In this document: one piece after another, positions 1 through 11,725 of the stretch
Numbering within the stretch: position 1 is the stretch's first letter
Layout of the letters: each line of letters starts with the position of its first letter
Assembly: GCF_029852145.1 (NCBI RefSeq)
Contig: NC_079978.1
Span: forward strand, 15,055,153-15,119,152
Direction: 5' to 3'
Length of the DNA: 64,000 bases
Source: Microplitis mediator
Taxonomy: Eukaryota; Arthropoda; Insecta; Hymenoptera; Braconidae
Translations under genes and position numbers: made by a program
The notes under the pieces: generated by a model
Database searches by the model: none
Seen by the model: the letters and a program-made list of their open reading frames with translations, nothing else
What the model was told of the DNA's origin: nothing

Positions 1-139
1 ATCAACGATCCAATTAAACAGTATTAAATAACAATATCTCAACCAAATATATTATTGTGCAAATTAAAAAAAAATTTGTCAAGAAATTATTGCTTATTAC
101 CGTTCAATTTATCATAATTAACAATTTCTTTTATCAAAC

Positions 140-733
140 CTACACAAATTTCTCTAACGGTTTCTCTCCAACTTCAAAATTTGCGTCTCGTAATGCAATA
201 TTCACTTTGCGTTCAATAATTTTCTTTACCAATAGCGATCTCATGTCGTCAAATAAAATTTTTTTTGGACTATTTGCAAACGAGCTCAATATTATCAATC
301 CTTCAAAATCACGGCTTAAATAATTTTGTAAATTTTCTTTTGGATCGTAAAACATGATTTGTGAAAAGTTAATGATATTATCAATACCAACGAAGGTAGT
401 ATTAGATGTTAAAGTAGGTGGAATGCTTTCCGACATCGACAACAAAACTTCATCAACAGCTGTATGTAAAATAAAAATTTAAAACGTAACAAATATTTAC
501 AATTAAATTAATTAAAAACAATATTAAATAAAAAGTACTACATATGACAAGAACAGATATGAAACAAGTTAAAAACAAAAAATAATTAACGATGAATATA
601 AGAAATATAAAAATATGAAAATCTCGTAAATTATTCGTGAATATAAAAAAAGAAAAAAAAACAAGAAACAGTATAAAGAAGAAATTATTAATACAATTAT
701 AAACTTACAGTTTTTAAATGACTGTTCGGTCAT
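140..733 (-). CDS. 5' end of an unrecognised two-exon gene
   Basis: A gene start can be assembled on the minus strand. ATG at 733-731 opens a 25-nt coding exon (MTEQSFKN plus one base) that ends at a consensus donor GTAAGT (708-703). A 249-nt intron follows, ending in a TACAG acceptor at 460. Exon 2 (459 to about 140) continues in the same frame (SVDEVLLSMSES...) to a TAG at 142-140. The joined product would be 116 residues. It has no signal peptide or membrane segment and is rich in Ile, Asn and Lys. I do not recognise a family. A faint likeness to DUF4806-type insect domains (one helix, then an FDDMRSLL helix) is only an impression. The stop may be bypassed by a donor GTAGGT just before it, in which case the gene continues past position 1. 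The frame-compatible splice pair and the ATG are the main support. Confidence 0.5.
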
Positions 734-819
734 GACTGTGGACTAAATTTTGGAAAAAAAAATAAAGACAGAAGTTTAGGTTAGTTTTTTCTTACATATA
801 AATAAAAAAAACAATTTAA

Positions 820-950
820 TAGTATTTTCGAAGATTTTTCGAAGAGCTCAAAAATGTATTCACACCAATGTTTTCAAGCTTCTTGAGAATGAAAACAGCG
901 GGAAGTTTTAGGGATGGCCCACAGGGTTAACCGATAGACAAATTTTTTTT
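820..950 (+). repeat. 3'-end fragment of the AACTTCCCGCT (HINE-like) repeat
   Basis: This carries only the 3' part of the family seen complete at 11969-12769: paired GAGCTC-type motifs, the subterminal AGCGGGAAGTT, a short GGATGGCCC segment and a T-run. The 5' part and microsatellite are missing. Confidence 0.7.
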
Positions 951-1440
951 TGTGTTCGATTTTTTTTAAGTGCTCAAGCAAAATCTTAATCTACATCGAA
1001 AAAAAAAATTCTCACCAAATATGAACTCTTGATTCCAATGCTAAGTACTTGCCATATGATTTCAAACATTTCCTATTCAAAATACACGTAAATTAAATTA
1101 CTTTTTTTTAACTCTAATACTCAGCTGCGTTTCATGATATCAAGGCGGTTCCGGTCGCAAATTGTAGGGCATTTGGTGTTCTTCAAAAGTGCCCGTAGTT
1201 ACATAGCTGTAATTCCAGCTGTTTCAATTGTGTCCGTGCGGAACTCATTTTTCCTATGAAATTGACCTTTATTGGCTTGCAGAACATAAACCAATGAAAA
1301 TACTTAAAAAATGTCGATAGATTTTTTGTAGGAAATTTTATTTCCTTCGAAAAAAGTCTTATGAGTCAAGTCGCTAAAGTCCATAGTTTCCGAGTTGTAA
1401 TCATTTTAATAATTTGAAAAATATAATATCAATTATAATT
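951..1440 (+). repeat. One arm of the TAGGGTG foldback (hAT-like MITE)
   Basis: About 490 bp match the left arm at 14930-15410 nearly base for base, including the segments around TTCATGATATCAAGG and GGCATTTGGTGTTCTTC. The TAGGGTG terminus and the second arm are absent. This is a half copy, apparently truncated on the left by the repeat at 820-950. Confidence 0.75.
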
Positions 1441-2307
1441 TTCTTTTATATTAAATTTTTCAAATTAGCAGTTATTTAAATAATAGCAGTTATAATAATA
1501 GTAGTGACTTAAGTAATATATTAAATATTTAAAATATTTTAAACTTTGATTTAATTGCACACTTTATTTGCATCCCATGCATCTATGGTTCCTCTCAACG
1601 TCGCAGTCCGGTGATTTTATTTTATATTCGATGGCTTTGAATAAAATACAGATCTCGATATTCGGCGGTCCTCTTAGCAACTCTTTGACCAGAAATTGAA
1701 GGTCAGCATCATGCTAACCATCAGTGAGAGCTTGAACTTTGTCTGCGATTTTTGGTGAGCTGAGCATACGGGCTTCCTGACATGTAAGTAGGTGCTCGAT
1801 GGTTTCTGGTTCACTATGCAATAGTCTGCAGTCCCAGTCTTTGTAGCCTTTTTTGTGATGTCTGCCAATATTTTCGCATCTTAGACGTGACCAGGTTTCT
1901 TTTGGCCAGCTCTCTGTGTTCCTGTCATCTCAGAACAGCTCTCGACCATCATTTGTTGTAACAAATTTATACCGCGGGCAGTATGTTGAGCTGAGTATCT
2001 TACTCCTTGACAGGCTTTCTTCTTTCTGTAGGTAAAGTTCTAGACCAGCATCGAGCTTAGTTTTAATTGTATTGAGTTTCACTCTTTGCCAGATCATTTT
2101 TGTGACATCTTTGCAGTCCATCTCTTTCAGAGCCAGGTCCATTGTTTTTCCCCATTTAGAGGGATTACCATTTATGATGTTGCGACATTCCTCTCTCAGT
2201 ATTTGCTAAGGCCATCTATCGTTCGTCATCAAGAGAGTGTCAGTGATATAGCTGCAGGCTCTCTTCCTGGTTACGTAAAGACTCGGAGGCATTCCGGCAT
2301 CTGATCT

Positions 2308-2990
2308 CTATAGATATTCTGAAGTATTTCTAGCTACCCAGAGTGCTAACTTGTGTGCCCTGCCATACAGTTTGTTGAAATCCTCGTTGAAGGCCCATCC
2401 CCAGATCTTGACACCATAGATTGCTCCTGCGTTGGCTAGGGAGTTATAAAGGTATAGCCTTTCTTTTAAAGATGACCTTCCTGCGTGCTGGATCAGGCCC
2501 CAGGTGGAATTTAATGCTTCCTGAGTTTTGCCCATTAGCCATCTGGTATGCTTTTTGGAGGTGCATCCAGCGGCAAACCAGTAACCAAGGTATTTGAATT
2601 CACTCACAACTTCTAATTTTTCACCTTTAAAATACCAGTTTTGGTTTTCGAGATTTCTTCGTGTATCCTTGACAATCATGATCTTGTTTTTCTTGGCGTT
2701 AACCAATAGTCCATTTTCATCTGCGTAAGCTTCGAGGCTCTTCAGCATATTTTTTAGTCCCTCCGCGGTATCGACCAGTAGGGCTATGTCATCCACGTAC
2801 TTTTCAACGTAGAATTTCTTGCCTCCATAGTTCCACCAATGCCTTTAATTGCCCATACGTCATCTACATCATCGGTGTTTATGTTGGGGAGAGTCGAGCT
2901 CAGCGCACAACCTTGGCGGACTCCAGCGGTTGACTTAAAGCTTCCACTGCCAATTTGATTAGTAGTCTCTGAGTAAATGGCTTGGATCAT
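2308..2990 (-). pseudogene. LINE reverse transcriptase core, frameshifted at YVDD
   Basis: Residues typical of RT motif B (GVRQGCALSS) lie at about 2910 in one frame. The catalytic box YVDDIALL follows in a different frame near 2800, so a small indel sits between them. Downstream come the GLLVNAKKNKIM and FKYLGYWF motifs (RT motifs D and E) and the thumb with GVKIWGW. The start of the RT (AAGKDGITIEFI) is at 3475-3248 in another open piece. This would have been the polymerase for target-primed reverse transcription; it cannot be expressed as it stands. Confidence 0.85.
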
Positions 2991-3826
2991 ACAAAGTATT
3001 CTTCCTTTGATGCCGACAGCTTCAATTTTTTGAGGAGCTTGTCTCTTGGTACCTTGTCAAAGGCATTCTTGTAGTCAACCAAGCTGATAAAAAGCTTGCC
3101 TCCAGGCTGCTTCAGTTTGTTGTTCATTAACTCATTGAGTACAAATATGTGATCTCTGGTTCCTCGCTTCGTTCTGAAACCTGCCTGACTTTCTTTGAGG
3201 AAGTTAGTTTTCTAGCCATTTGTTTAGTCTAGATGCCATCAGGTTAGTTAGAATTTTATATTCAGCGTTGAGTAGAGAGATTCCTCTATAATTACCAGAT
3301 CACTGGGATCTCCTGCCTTAAATATTGAGTAGATTATTGCTGTATTCCAACTTGTTGGCATTTCCCATCCTGTCCAGATGGTGTTTATCATGTTTAGTAG
3401 CTCTACAAATCTCGTGGTAGGAATTGCTTTGATAAACTCGATGGTGATGCCATCTTTTCCGGCTGCTTTTTTCATTTTTTAGGTTCGTTAAGATGTCTTC
3501 AAGCTTTCATCGTAAACTCTTCATCCAGCTCTTCATTATGTATCGTATTCCTATGTTCTGCTTCTTATTCAGGTGTTCTTTCTTCGTCTTCTAGGTCATC
3601 GTGGTTGGATCCACACAGGATCTTCTTGCAGTGTTCGATCATCTTTTTCCACCATTGAGATAAATTCTTACACTGTGTTAATTCTTTTCACAGCTTGTCC
3701 CTCCATTTATTTTCTTCTTCTATCAGAACTTCACGGAATCTTTTGCGCGCGATTCTCAGCTGTTCCTTTCCTTTTCCATTTTTATTCTGAAGATAAGCTT
3801 TTAGACTGGTCCACACGTTTTTTTAG

Positions 3827-4384
3827 CTATCCTGCAGTTTTTTTTTTATACCAAGGTTCAGTACTTTGATCATTCTTCTTGAGCTTTGAGGTCTTGCCAC
3901 AGTTTGATGGTGCGTTCCAAATTAGTTTTTTTAGGTCTTCCCATGTAGTCGCTTCCGGGGAGCAGCCTAGCTCCGCCCATGCTTCCTCTAGTAGTTCTTG
4001 ATATTGTTTAACATTTTCAGATTTCCAAATAAGACGCTGTTTTCTTTTGGGATGTATATCTTGCTTAATATCTGGGCTTTGAGTTTCCTCAGCTGGTGTA
4101 TTACTGTCCGGTTTGCTTAATATGAGTGTGATTGGTAGGTGGTCGGACTCTGGTCTGGCTTCCACTCGCAGACTTTTTATTGTAGAAAAAGCTTTGGGTC
4201 CCATGGATAGGACAAGGTCCAACACTGAAGCGCAATTCTCTTTACACCCACCGACAAATGTGACCTTTTCCTGTAAATCACCCTTGACGCAGCCATTTGC
4301 TATATATAATCCCAACTCTTCACTCAATTTAAGTAATTTTCGTCCTTCTGAGTTAACTACCGTGTCCTGAGAGCGTCTCGTCAA
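3827..4384 (-). pseudogene. LINE endonuclease domain (C-terminal half)
   Basis: A 185-codon open piece of an EEP/apurinic-type endonuclease. The SDHLPI motif near residue 80 is the conserved catalytic histidine motif at the end of this fold. Upstream, to about 4765, the frame is broken but still shows endonuclease-like segments (GHLNARVGG near 4450). The tail after residue 110 is the Lys-rich linker towards the RT. In the complete element this domain nicks target DNA to prime reverse transcription. It is part of the dead element at 1550-4765. Confidence 0.8.
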
Positions 4385-4819
4385 ACCAGCAAGATCCTCC
4401 CATTCGCAATCCTCGTAACCTATTTCTCCACCAACTCTTGCGTTGAGATGACCAATGATAAATGTCTTTTTGCTGTTTCTGTTAGCTTTGAAAATTTCAT
4501 TTCTGAGGTCTTTAATTAACTCACAGAATCCGACGTTGTTATAGACACTTATGAGATTGAACTCGCAATTTACGGCGTGGAATCCATAATTTCATTGTGT
4601 CACACGATTATCTTATCCACGCTTGTACGTGTGCTTCTCTGCATGTGTATTCGTCATTAATCCATACATTTGAATCTTTCAACTTATTCTTTTGTGCTAT
4701 TATAACTTTTTTGAGGTCTATTGATCGAGGGTGACTAGGATTGCTTCCTTACCTTAGTAGATTTTTCTCACGCAGGGTTCCACTCCAAATACACTGCTAA
4801 GTCACAGTGATATCTGGTT

Positions 4820-5195
4820 TGATCGCTCCAGTTGCTGATGTCACCAGAGATCGCAAGATTGCCAGCAAGATCGCGAGCAAGATTGCCAGCAAAGTCGCGA
4901 GCGAGACTGTCAGCAAGATCGCGAGCACGATTGCCAGCAAGATCGCGAGCAAGATTGCCATCAAGATCGCTATAAAGACTGTCAGCAAGATCACGAGCAA
5001 GATCGCAAGCAAGACTGTCAGCGAGATCACGAGCAAGATTGCCAGCAAGATCGCGAGCAAGATTGCCAGCAAGATCACGAGCACGATTGCGAGCAAAATT
5101 GCTTGCATGATCGCCAGCAAGATCACGAGCAAGACTGCCAGCATGATCGCAAGCAAGATTGCCAGCAAAATCGCGAGCAAGACTGGTTCTTCCTC
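4820..5195 (+). repeat. 12/24-bp minisatellite
   Basis: About 375 bp of tandem repeats alternate GCGAGCAAGATT and GCCAGCAAGATC type 12-mers, so the array has both a 12-bp and a 24-bp period with scattered substitutions. Because the unit is a multiple of three and stop-free in several frames, long readings appear on both strands (Ile-Ala-Ser-Lys on plus; Leu-Ala-Ile-Leu or Ala-Arg-Asp-Leu on minus). I treat these readings as by-products. Confidence 0.9.
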
Positions 5196-5212
5196 CAAAT
5201 AAACAAAAACAT

Positions 5213-5395
5213 AAAAAAAATTGGAGTAGTTGGACGGACAAGCTGGAGTACCAAGAGGTCGAGCCGTCAAACTTGGACCGAGTGTGCTGGTATTTTTATT
5301 TTTTTTTAAAAACAGCAAAAAAAAATCATTGTAGTTGTTCGAACAAACTGGAGTACCAAGAGGTCGAGCTGTGAAACTTAGACCTAGTCAGCTTT
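5213..5395 (+). repeat. Two diverged direct repeats (~110 bp)
   Basis: A unit containing GGAGTACCAAGAGGTCGAGC and ending in an A-rich tract occurs twice (about 5218-5285 and 5328-5392) with roughly 85% identity by eye. It borders the minisatellite and is of unknown origin. Confidence 0.65.
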
Positions 5396-5789
5396 GTTTT
5401 CAATAAAAAAAAATTCTGTTCTTCGATTTTTATTCCTTGCTGAGATTTATATTCAATCGTGATTTATCTAGTTTTTTTTTCTATAAAAAATTAATTGGTT
5501 CCCCTTGTATTTTATATTTGACTGGAAGAATTCTAAGTTATTTCTTATAAATATACTATTAACATGTAAAATTGTTTTTAATGTAGATCGTGCTTTTGTT
5601 TTTTTTTTTTTTAATTCGATTTAATTTGAAAATTAAATGAGCCAATCAAATTTATCGTTATAAAAATTTTTTTAGCGCTATTTTTAGCAGGGCAAACTTC
5701 CTGGCTCTACTTATAAAGAAAAACATATTGGTTTTGAGTAATTTTGTTCAGTAATTATTGTGTTATTCAATAGAAAAAGCAGATATTGA
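5396..5789. other. AT-rich spacer, nothing recognised
   Basis: Long T and A runs with no plausible exon or repeat motif that I can place. Confidence 0.6.
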
Positions 5790-6588
5790 TTTAAGATGTA
5801 TTATTCCGTTGATGATATCCCTCGAACGGATTATCTGATTGGGACGTTCTTGGCAGTAATCGAATGATTTTATCGAGTTCTGGAGCTGATTAGATTTTTA
5901 ATTGATCGATTCGATAGATTCCGAAATATTCACGAAAAACGAAAAAAACGATTTTTTTTCATTTTTTCGTCGACGATATCTCTCAAACGAATAAACCGAT
6001 TGAGACGGTTGAGGTGGCAATCGACGTGTTTTATCAAGTTCTAAAGCTGATCGAATTTTGAATTCGATTTATCGAGTCGTTTTTAAGATATTTCAAAAAA
6101 AATAAAAATAAATTTTTTTTAATTCTTTCGACAACGGTTTCTCTTGAACAAATAAACCGATTTTGATGGTTGAGGTGGCATTCGACGCGGCTTATAAAGC
6201 TCTAGAGCCCAGTCCATTTTGAAATCAATCCATCAAGCACATTAAAAGTTATCCAAAAAAAACACTTTTGAAAAAATTTTATGTTTGGAATATCTCTGAA
6301 CGAGCCCTACCGATCAAGCTCAATTTTCTTACAGCTTCAAGATATTGACAAGCCACGACAAATGACACCTTAAAGTTAAAAATCGGTTCATCCGTTCAAA
6401 AGATACAGGTATTTACATACGTACATACATACATACATACACTCGGACATCATCGTGAAATTAGTCATAATAGCTTCCTAGGACCTCAAAACGTTGGCAT
6501 CTGATGAAAATTCGATTTTCGTAAATCGGACCGAAACCAATAACTTCCCGAATTTTTGAAAATTTACAATTTTCTTAGCGGGAAGTTA
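5790..6588 (-). repeat. HINE-like repeat, inverted, 3'-truncated
   Basis: The 5' end is at the right: AGCGGGAAGTT at 6578-6587 is the inverted AACTTCCCGCT. The family's conserved first 130 bp follow leftward, then a short (TACA)n microsatellite at 6415-6440 and two to three internal modules (each with an ACCGATT...GTGGCA...CGA... pattern). The 3' subterminal repeat is missing. Confidence 0.75.
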
Positions 6589-6599
6589 AGAAAAGAAGT

Positions 6600-7640
6600 C
6601 AGTACCGGGTACTGACCAAATCAACTACGAGATAATTGGAAAACTACCACAGGAAGCTATCTCTCAACTCAGTAAAATCTACAACTACATCATAGAAGAA
6701 GAAAAAGTTCCTGAAAGATGGAAGGAGTATAGAGAGTGTCTGATCCTGAATCCTTCTAAATAACGCAGACCAATAGCAATGTCCAACTGTTTAATGAAAA
6801 TACTGAAGAAAATAATTAACGATCGAATAATGTGGTGGAAAGAATACAACAAATTATTACCAAAGAAGTTCTATGGATTTAGAAGAGGCAGATCTTGCGT
6901 TGACAACGCTGCAAGTCTAATCACGGAAGTGAACTTAGCGATGATACAGGATCGATATATGGGAGCATTATACCTGGACATCAAGGGAGCGTATGACAAC
7001 GTTGATATCCCCACGTTGTTAATAGAACTGAGAAGATTGGGAGTACCTGTGAAAATCATAGTCATAATGGAAAAATTGCTACAAGAAAGAATACTTTACT
7101 TTGAACTCAATGGAGCCAGGATAAAGTCAGGTGGTACCAGGAAGGGCCGTCCGCAAGGGAGTATCCTGAGTCCTATCCTGTCTAATATATACATGATTAC
7201 GATAAAAAGTCAGTTCCACCTGTGGTGTAGATTCTCATCATTTGCATATAATTGTGTACTATAAATAATCTTGGAAGACCTGAAACTCATTAAAGAAATC
7301 CTGGAGGATTCACTGGTTAAAGTAAACGGCTGGTTGAAGGCCAGAAGCCTGGAAATTGCACCCGAAAAAACTACATTGGTAGTGTTCACAATAAGAAGGA
7401 AAAGGGACAGAATCAGTGTGACTCTTCAAGGAAAAGTCATTGAGGAAGTGGAAGAAACCAAGTTTCTAGGAACAACAATCAACAATGGATTAAGATGGAA
7501 TAGCCACAAGGAAATGATTAAAAACAAAGTTAAACAAGGTAATAATATAATAAAAGCTGTTTCAAGTTGGAAGTGGGGGGCACATCCATCAACAGTTCTC
7601 CAGGTATGCAAAGGACTACACGGAAAAAAAATTCTAATTA
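6600..7640 (+). pseudogene. Non-LTR reverse transcriptase fragment (Jockey-like)
   Basis: Plus-strand RT remains. The segment before 6760 (PGTDQINYEIIGKLP; VPERWKEYRECLI) is the start of the RT. After an in-frame TAA at 6761-6763 an open piece of 161 codons carries FRRGRSCVDN, YLDIKGAYDNVD (motif A, with the catalytic Asp) and GRPQGSILSPILSN (motif B). The expected YADD box near 7220-7260 is destroyed by indels and a stop. A further open piece, 7271-7666, carries NGWLKARSLEIAPEKT and ETKFLGTTI (motifs D/E). The domain order and motif wording resemble mobile-element-jockey RTs of insects. It has neither endonuclease nor 3' end, so it is a dead fragment abutting the inverted repeat at its left. 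Confidence 0.85.
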
Positions 7641-7848
7641 AATTTACGATAATAATATCCCATTGATTATTGTAGTGGTGGATTAGACTTTTACAATCGT
7701 AATTTTTACGATGTAGCGTTGGAAATTTCATTTAAGAAATGATACTTCAGACAAATAATACGAAGTCTTAAGCTCTTCAATATAAATTACGATGTGAATA
7801 TCGTAAAATTTGAAAAGAAATTTTAAATAAAAGAATAAAATAATAATC

Positions 7849-7928
7849 GTTCGGACGTTGGATTCGAACCCGAGTCCTTTTGAGTGCGAAGTGTCCGACG
7901 CCTTGGACCACTCGGCCACCGAAGAGCC
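7849..7928 (-). pseudogene. tRNA-like sequence (Ser/Leu-type D arm), degenerate
   Basis: The minus strand reads a good B-box (GGTTCGAATCC) and an A-box/D-arm (GGCCGAGTGGTCCAAGGCG) at normal distance for a class II tRNA. The anticodon stem does not close and the T stem is only partly paired, so it is a tRNA pseudogene or the tRNA-derived head of a SINE. Short inverted TCGTAATTTTTACGA-type motifs lie on both sides (about 7695-7715 and 8025-8055), so it may sit inside a small element. Confidence 0.55.
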
Positions 7929-8141
7929 TACACATTATATGGTTTTTAAGGTTCATATAAACGATTTGAATAAACATTCATAAGTCATGAGAGCGCCTCT
8001 TGCGGAGGACGCAGTTAATATTTAAAAATTACGATACAATATCGTAATTTTTATAGCTTACTTCGTATTATAACAGAGGCAGCACTGTAATATTTATTTT
8101 ACTCAAAAGTACATAAAAAGATAAATATAAGAATAAATATA

Positions 8142-9953
8142 CACCTATCCAAAAAATTAAAGGAACAAGAAAATTTTATAAATTTTTTAGTGATTTTTGG
8201 AAGGCTGTATTTTCGTGAAAAAATGATCGTATCGAAAAAATTAAAAAAGCAAATTGAAGCTTGAAATCTCAAGTTCAAAGATCTTCCAGCAAAATATTTT
8301 TTTGAGACACGGTTTTTGCAGAATCATAAAAAAAAGGTCGAGACAAAATTTTTCTAAATTTTTTGGTTTTGTTTTTTAGGTCTACGGGGCCGGGAAAAAT
8401 TTTTTAAAAAAAAACGAATTCATGGCTCGTTCAGGAAATTTATTCAGCTACAATTTGCTTTTTTTTGTTTCTCTGTACGACAATTGCTGCTGAGATATCA
8501 GTCTTCAAATGAAAAAGAATCCTTTTGTCTTTGATTATTGATATCTCAGTAAATAACTGCCGCAAAGTAATTTGAAGGGCAGTTTAAGAAACTTGAATAA
8601 ATTCCCTACAAGCTCCATTTTCGATTTTTTCAAAAAAAATTTTTTTTCATCCTCGATATCCATTTGAAAAACCCACAAAAAATGGTCATTTTCTGGTTTT
8701 TTAGTCAACTCATCGCTACTTTGCTAATATTGATGGAAAGGTCAATGTTGCCAGATGACTTTACAGCTTAATGTACCCCCAAAAACCCTGGAAATTTTCA
8801 GATTGATCCATCGAACCGTTTGTCCGGACCGATTGCTCAAAGTTTTACAAAACAATTAAAGGAACAAGTTTTGTTCCTTAATGTGTGTAATCATTACGAA
8901 AATGAAAAAATTAATTTTTTTTTTCACTTTCTTTCATTTTTGCGTTAGTTATTCAGTAAAAGTAAGGTAAAGAGGAAAAATAAAAAAATTTCCAAAAAAC
9001 GAGACCAAACAAGAATTTTTTTCTATGTTTTTTTTTTATGTTTTATTCGGGGGGTTATTTTTTTTTCGTTTTTCGGAAAAAAAACTTTTTTTTTCCTCTT
9101 TACCTTACATTTACTAAATAACTAACGCAAAAATGAAAGAAAATAAAAAAAAAATTAATTTTTTCATTTTGGTAATGATTACACACATTAAGGAACAAAA
9201 CTTGTTCCTTTAATTGTTTTGTAAAACTTTGAGCAATCGGTCCGAACAAACGGTTCAATGGATCAATCTGGAAATTTCCAGGGTTTTTGGGGGTACATTA
9301 AGCTGTAAAATTACCTAGCAACATTATTTTTTTTATCAATATTTGCAGAGTAGCGATGAGTTGACTAAAAAACCAGAAAATGCCATTTTATAAGGCTATT
9401 TTATATGTTTTCAAAATGGCCATTTTTGTGGGTTTTTCAAATGGATATCAAGATTGAAAAAAAATTTTTTTTTGAAAAAATCGAAAATGGAGCTTGTAGG
9501 GAATTTATTCAAGTTTATCAAACTGCCCTTTAAATAACTGTGTGACCATTACTTGCTGAGATATCAATAATCAAAGACGAAAGGATCCTTTTTCTTTTGA
9601 AGGCTGACATCTCAGCAGCAAATTGTCGTACAGAGAAACAAAAAAAGCAAATTGTAGCTGAGTAAATTTCCTAAGCGAGCCCTAAATTTTTTTATTTTTG
9701 AAAAAATTTTTCCCCGCCCCGTAGACCCAAAAAACAAAACCAAAAAATTTTGTCTCGACCTATTTCTTATGATTCCGCAAAAACCGTGTCTCAAAAACAT
9801 ATTTTGCTGGAAGATCTTTGAACTAGAGATTTTAAGCTTCAATTTGCTTTTTTAATTTTTTCGATACGATCATTTTTCACGAAAATACAGTCTTCCAAAA
9901 ATCACTAAAAAATTTATAAAATTTTCTTATTCCTTTAATTTTTTGGATAAGTG
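8142..9953. mobile_element. 1.8-kb foldback DNA element, TA target (Tc1/mariner type)
   Basis: The two halves are reverse complements over almost their whole length: the termini (CACCTATCCAAAAAATTAAA at 8142; the complement ending GGATAAGTG at 9953) and segments such as GGTCGAGACAAAATTTT pair. The centre lies near 9040. TA dinucleotides flank both ends (8140-8141 and 9954-9955), the target of the Tc1/mariner superfamily. No transposase is present. Arm identity looks high, so it may be fairly recent. Confidence 0.85.
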
Positions 9954-9959
9954 TATTTG

Positions 9960-10385
9960 GGCAATACCATATTTAGATCTGATCGAGACGATCCAATATG
10001 AGTTTATTAAATGCGACTTTGGGCTACCAAAGACAACCGCTGGATTACTCTGAAGAGCGGAACTTTGAAGACCCAGACTAGCTTATGTGGTTCTGAAAGC
10101 TACCTGGGATTGGATCACTAAAATCTTTGCCATGGATGATTCTTGGCTGCCAAAAATATGTTTAAACCCAATCCAAACTGAAACACAACTGGCTTCGCAA
10201 CTTCCTCGCCATCATTAAAAAGGATTACCCAGAAATTTTTCTTCGCCTGGAAAAACTGGATCTTGCTATTTTGAGTTCATACCCTGAAATTTTCCTACGT
10301 TGCTACAAAAACCAAACGTGATAGGAAAATATGATGTTGGCCATCAATGCCCACTATCTACAAACTACATATAAAACCGATAATC
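9960..10385 (+). pseudogene. LINE C-terminal fragment
   Basis: With stops ignored, the plus strand reads IPYLDLIETIQYEFIKC, DFGLPKTTAGLL, LAYVVLKATWDWI and DDSWLPKICL. This is the post-thumb region (LQNKFLKW.LGLPKSTP type) that follows RT in I/Jockey-like LINEs. Several stops and frame changes are present. It lies immediately right of the foldback at 8142-9953 and is not obviously continuous with the RT at 6600-7640. Confidence 0.6.
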
Positions 10386-11666
10386 CACGAGGTAGCCGCG
10401 GTTATCTTTGTGATGGCGAAAGGAAGCGACCGAGCAGACCAGTATTTTACTTGTGATTTGTTTTCGTGATAACTAGTTTTATTATTACTATTTTGACTTA
10501 AATAACTAATTTCTTATGACTACTTTCACTATTGTCTACTTATATTTCTATGACTACTTATTACTACTATATGTTGCTTATTACTAGGAGTATAGTCTAA
10601 TGTTGTGTTATTATTCCTTACGACTAATTACAACTAGTTTCTTATTTTAATTTTTAATTACTACTTGTATTATTGTTTTTTTTTGACTAATTACTACTGT
10701 GATTTATTTTTCTTATTATAAACACTATTATTTTCTTCTGTGACGACGTATTATTATTTATTTGTATTACTATGACTGTGTTTGTTTACTATTAAGATTA
10801 ATATGAATGAATTCAGTGAGATATAAATTTATACGAGTGTACCGAGTGAGTATATGAATGCGCGCCCGAGCGAAAATTATTCTAAGTATTCTAATTATTC
10901 CAAGTCCCGAGCATATAAAGTCAAAGAAAAGAAATAAAAGCGCCGATAAAGTTTCCAAATGAATCTTTTAAAAGATTCAAGAGATTGAAAGAAATATAAA
11001 ATAAGGCGAAATACGAAAAATAATATGTGAAATTTAAATTGACTCTAATTTTTAATCGCTCATTCTTTCATTCCCTATCCATTCGCTCGGTTCACCGTCG
11101 CCCGCTTGGCTAAGTTCCCAGTCTTTAGTGTTTGCTTAAAGTTTTAAACGAATTCTTTCAACTCATTTTCGATAAAATTATTTTTTTCTCAATTTCCTTT
11201 GACTTTATCACTTTGGACTTAAAGTGATATTACAAACACAATACTTGCAATGACAACAATAGAGGGCGATGGAATTTATTCTTGTCCATACCTACAGCGG
11301 ACAGATATGATAATAGAAACGCGCATATAAGCCCGTAGAGGCAACTTAGTCTCTCCAAGAGAAGTTGGCAGTGGAAGACCATTCCCGGACAACACCAAGA
11401 AAGCTCTCTTACCAGGCGTCCGACCGGACCAGGTAAGCGCAGTTTTATTTCTCATGGAGGCTAAGGCCTTCTGCCAAAGGGTGGTAGGCGAAACTAGCCG
11501 AGTAGTGGGGGGTTTGCCGGAGACCATCCGCTTCCCCTCATGGGAGGGGAAACGCGTGTAGGGCCAGAGGGGAAGTCGATCAGACACCCCCGAGGCACCC
11601 GGGAAAGGATAGAACCGCGATGTTACTCCGCGAAATTTGATATTGGGTGTATGTATGTATATGCGT

Positions 11667-11725
<59 letters not shown>

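Larger units (their letters stand above)
1550..4765 (-). mobile_element. Decayed non-LTR retrotransposon (LINE), minus strand
   Basis: Read from high to low coordinates, it shows an endonuclease domain (about 4765-3900), a linker, a reverse transcriptase (3475-2300) and a C-terminal region with a Cys/His pattern (CRLLHSEPETIEHLLTC, near 1850-1790). The order endonuclease, RT, C-terminal zinc motif is that of apurinic-endonuclease LINEs. The IWGW motif after the RT thumb fits the I/Jockey/R1 group, but the exact clade is not determined. Several frameshifts and stops break it: between the endonuclease and RT, around 3240-2990, at the catalytic YVDD box near 2810, and in the C-terminal part. It is therefore dead. 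No 3' poly(A) or target duplication was identified. Confidence 0.85.

Noticed and set aside
4768..5318. Apparent 130-170 residue proteins on both strands
   Set aside because: Produced by the 12-bp minisatellite, which lacks stops in several frames; no flanking gene structure.
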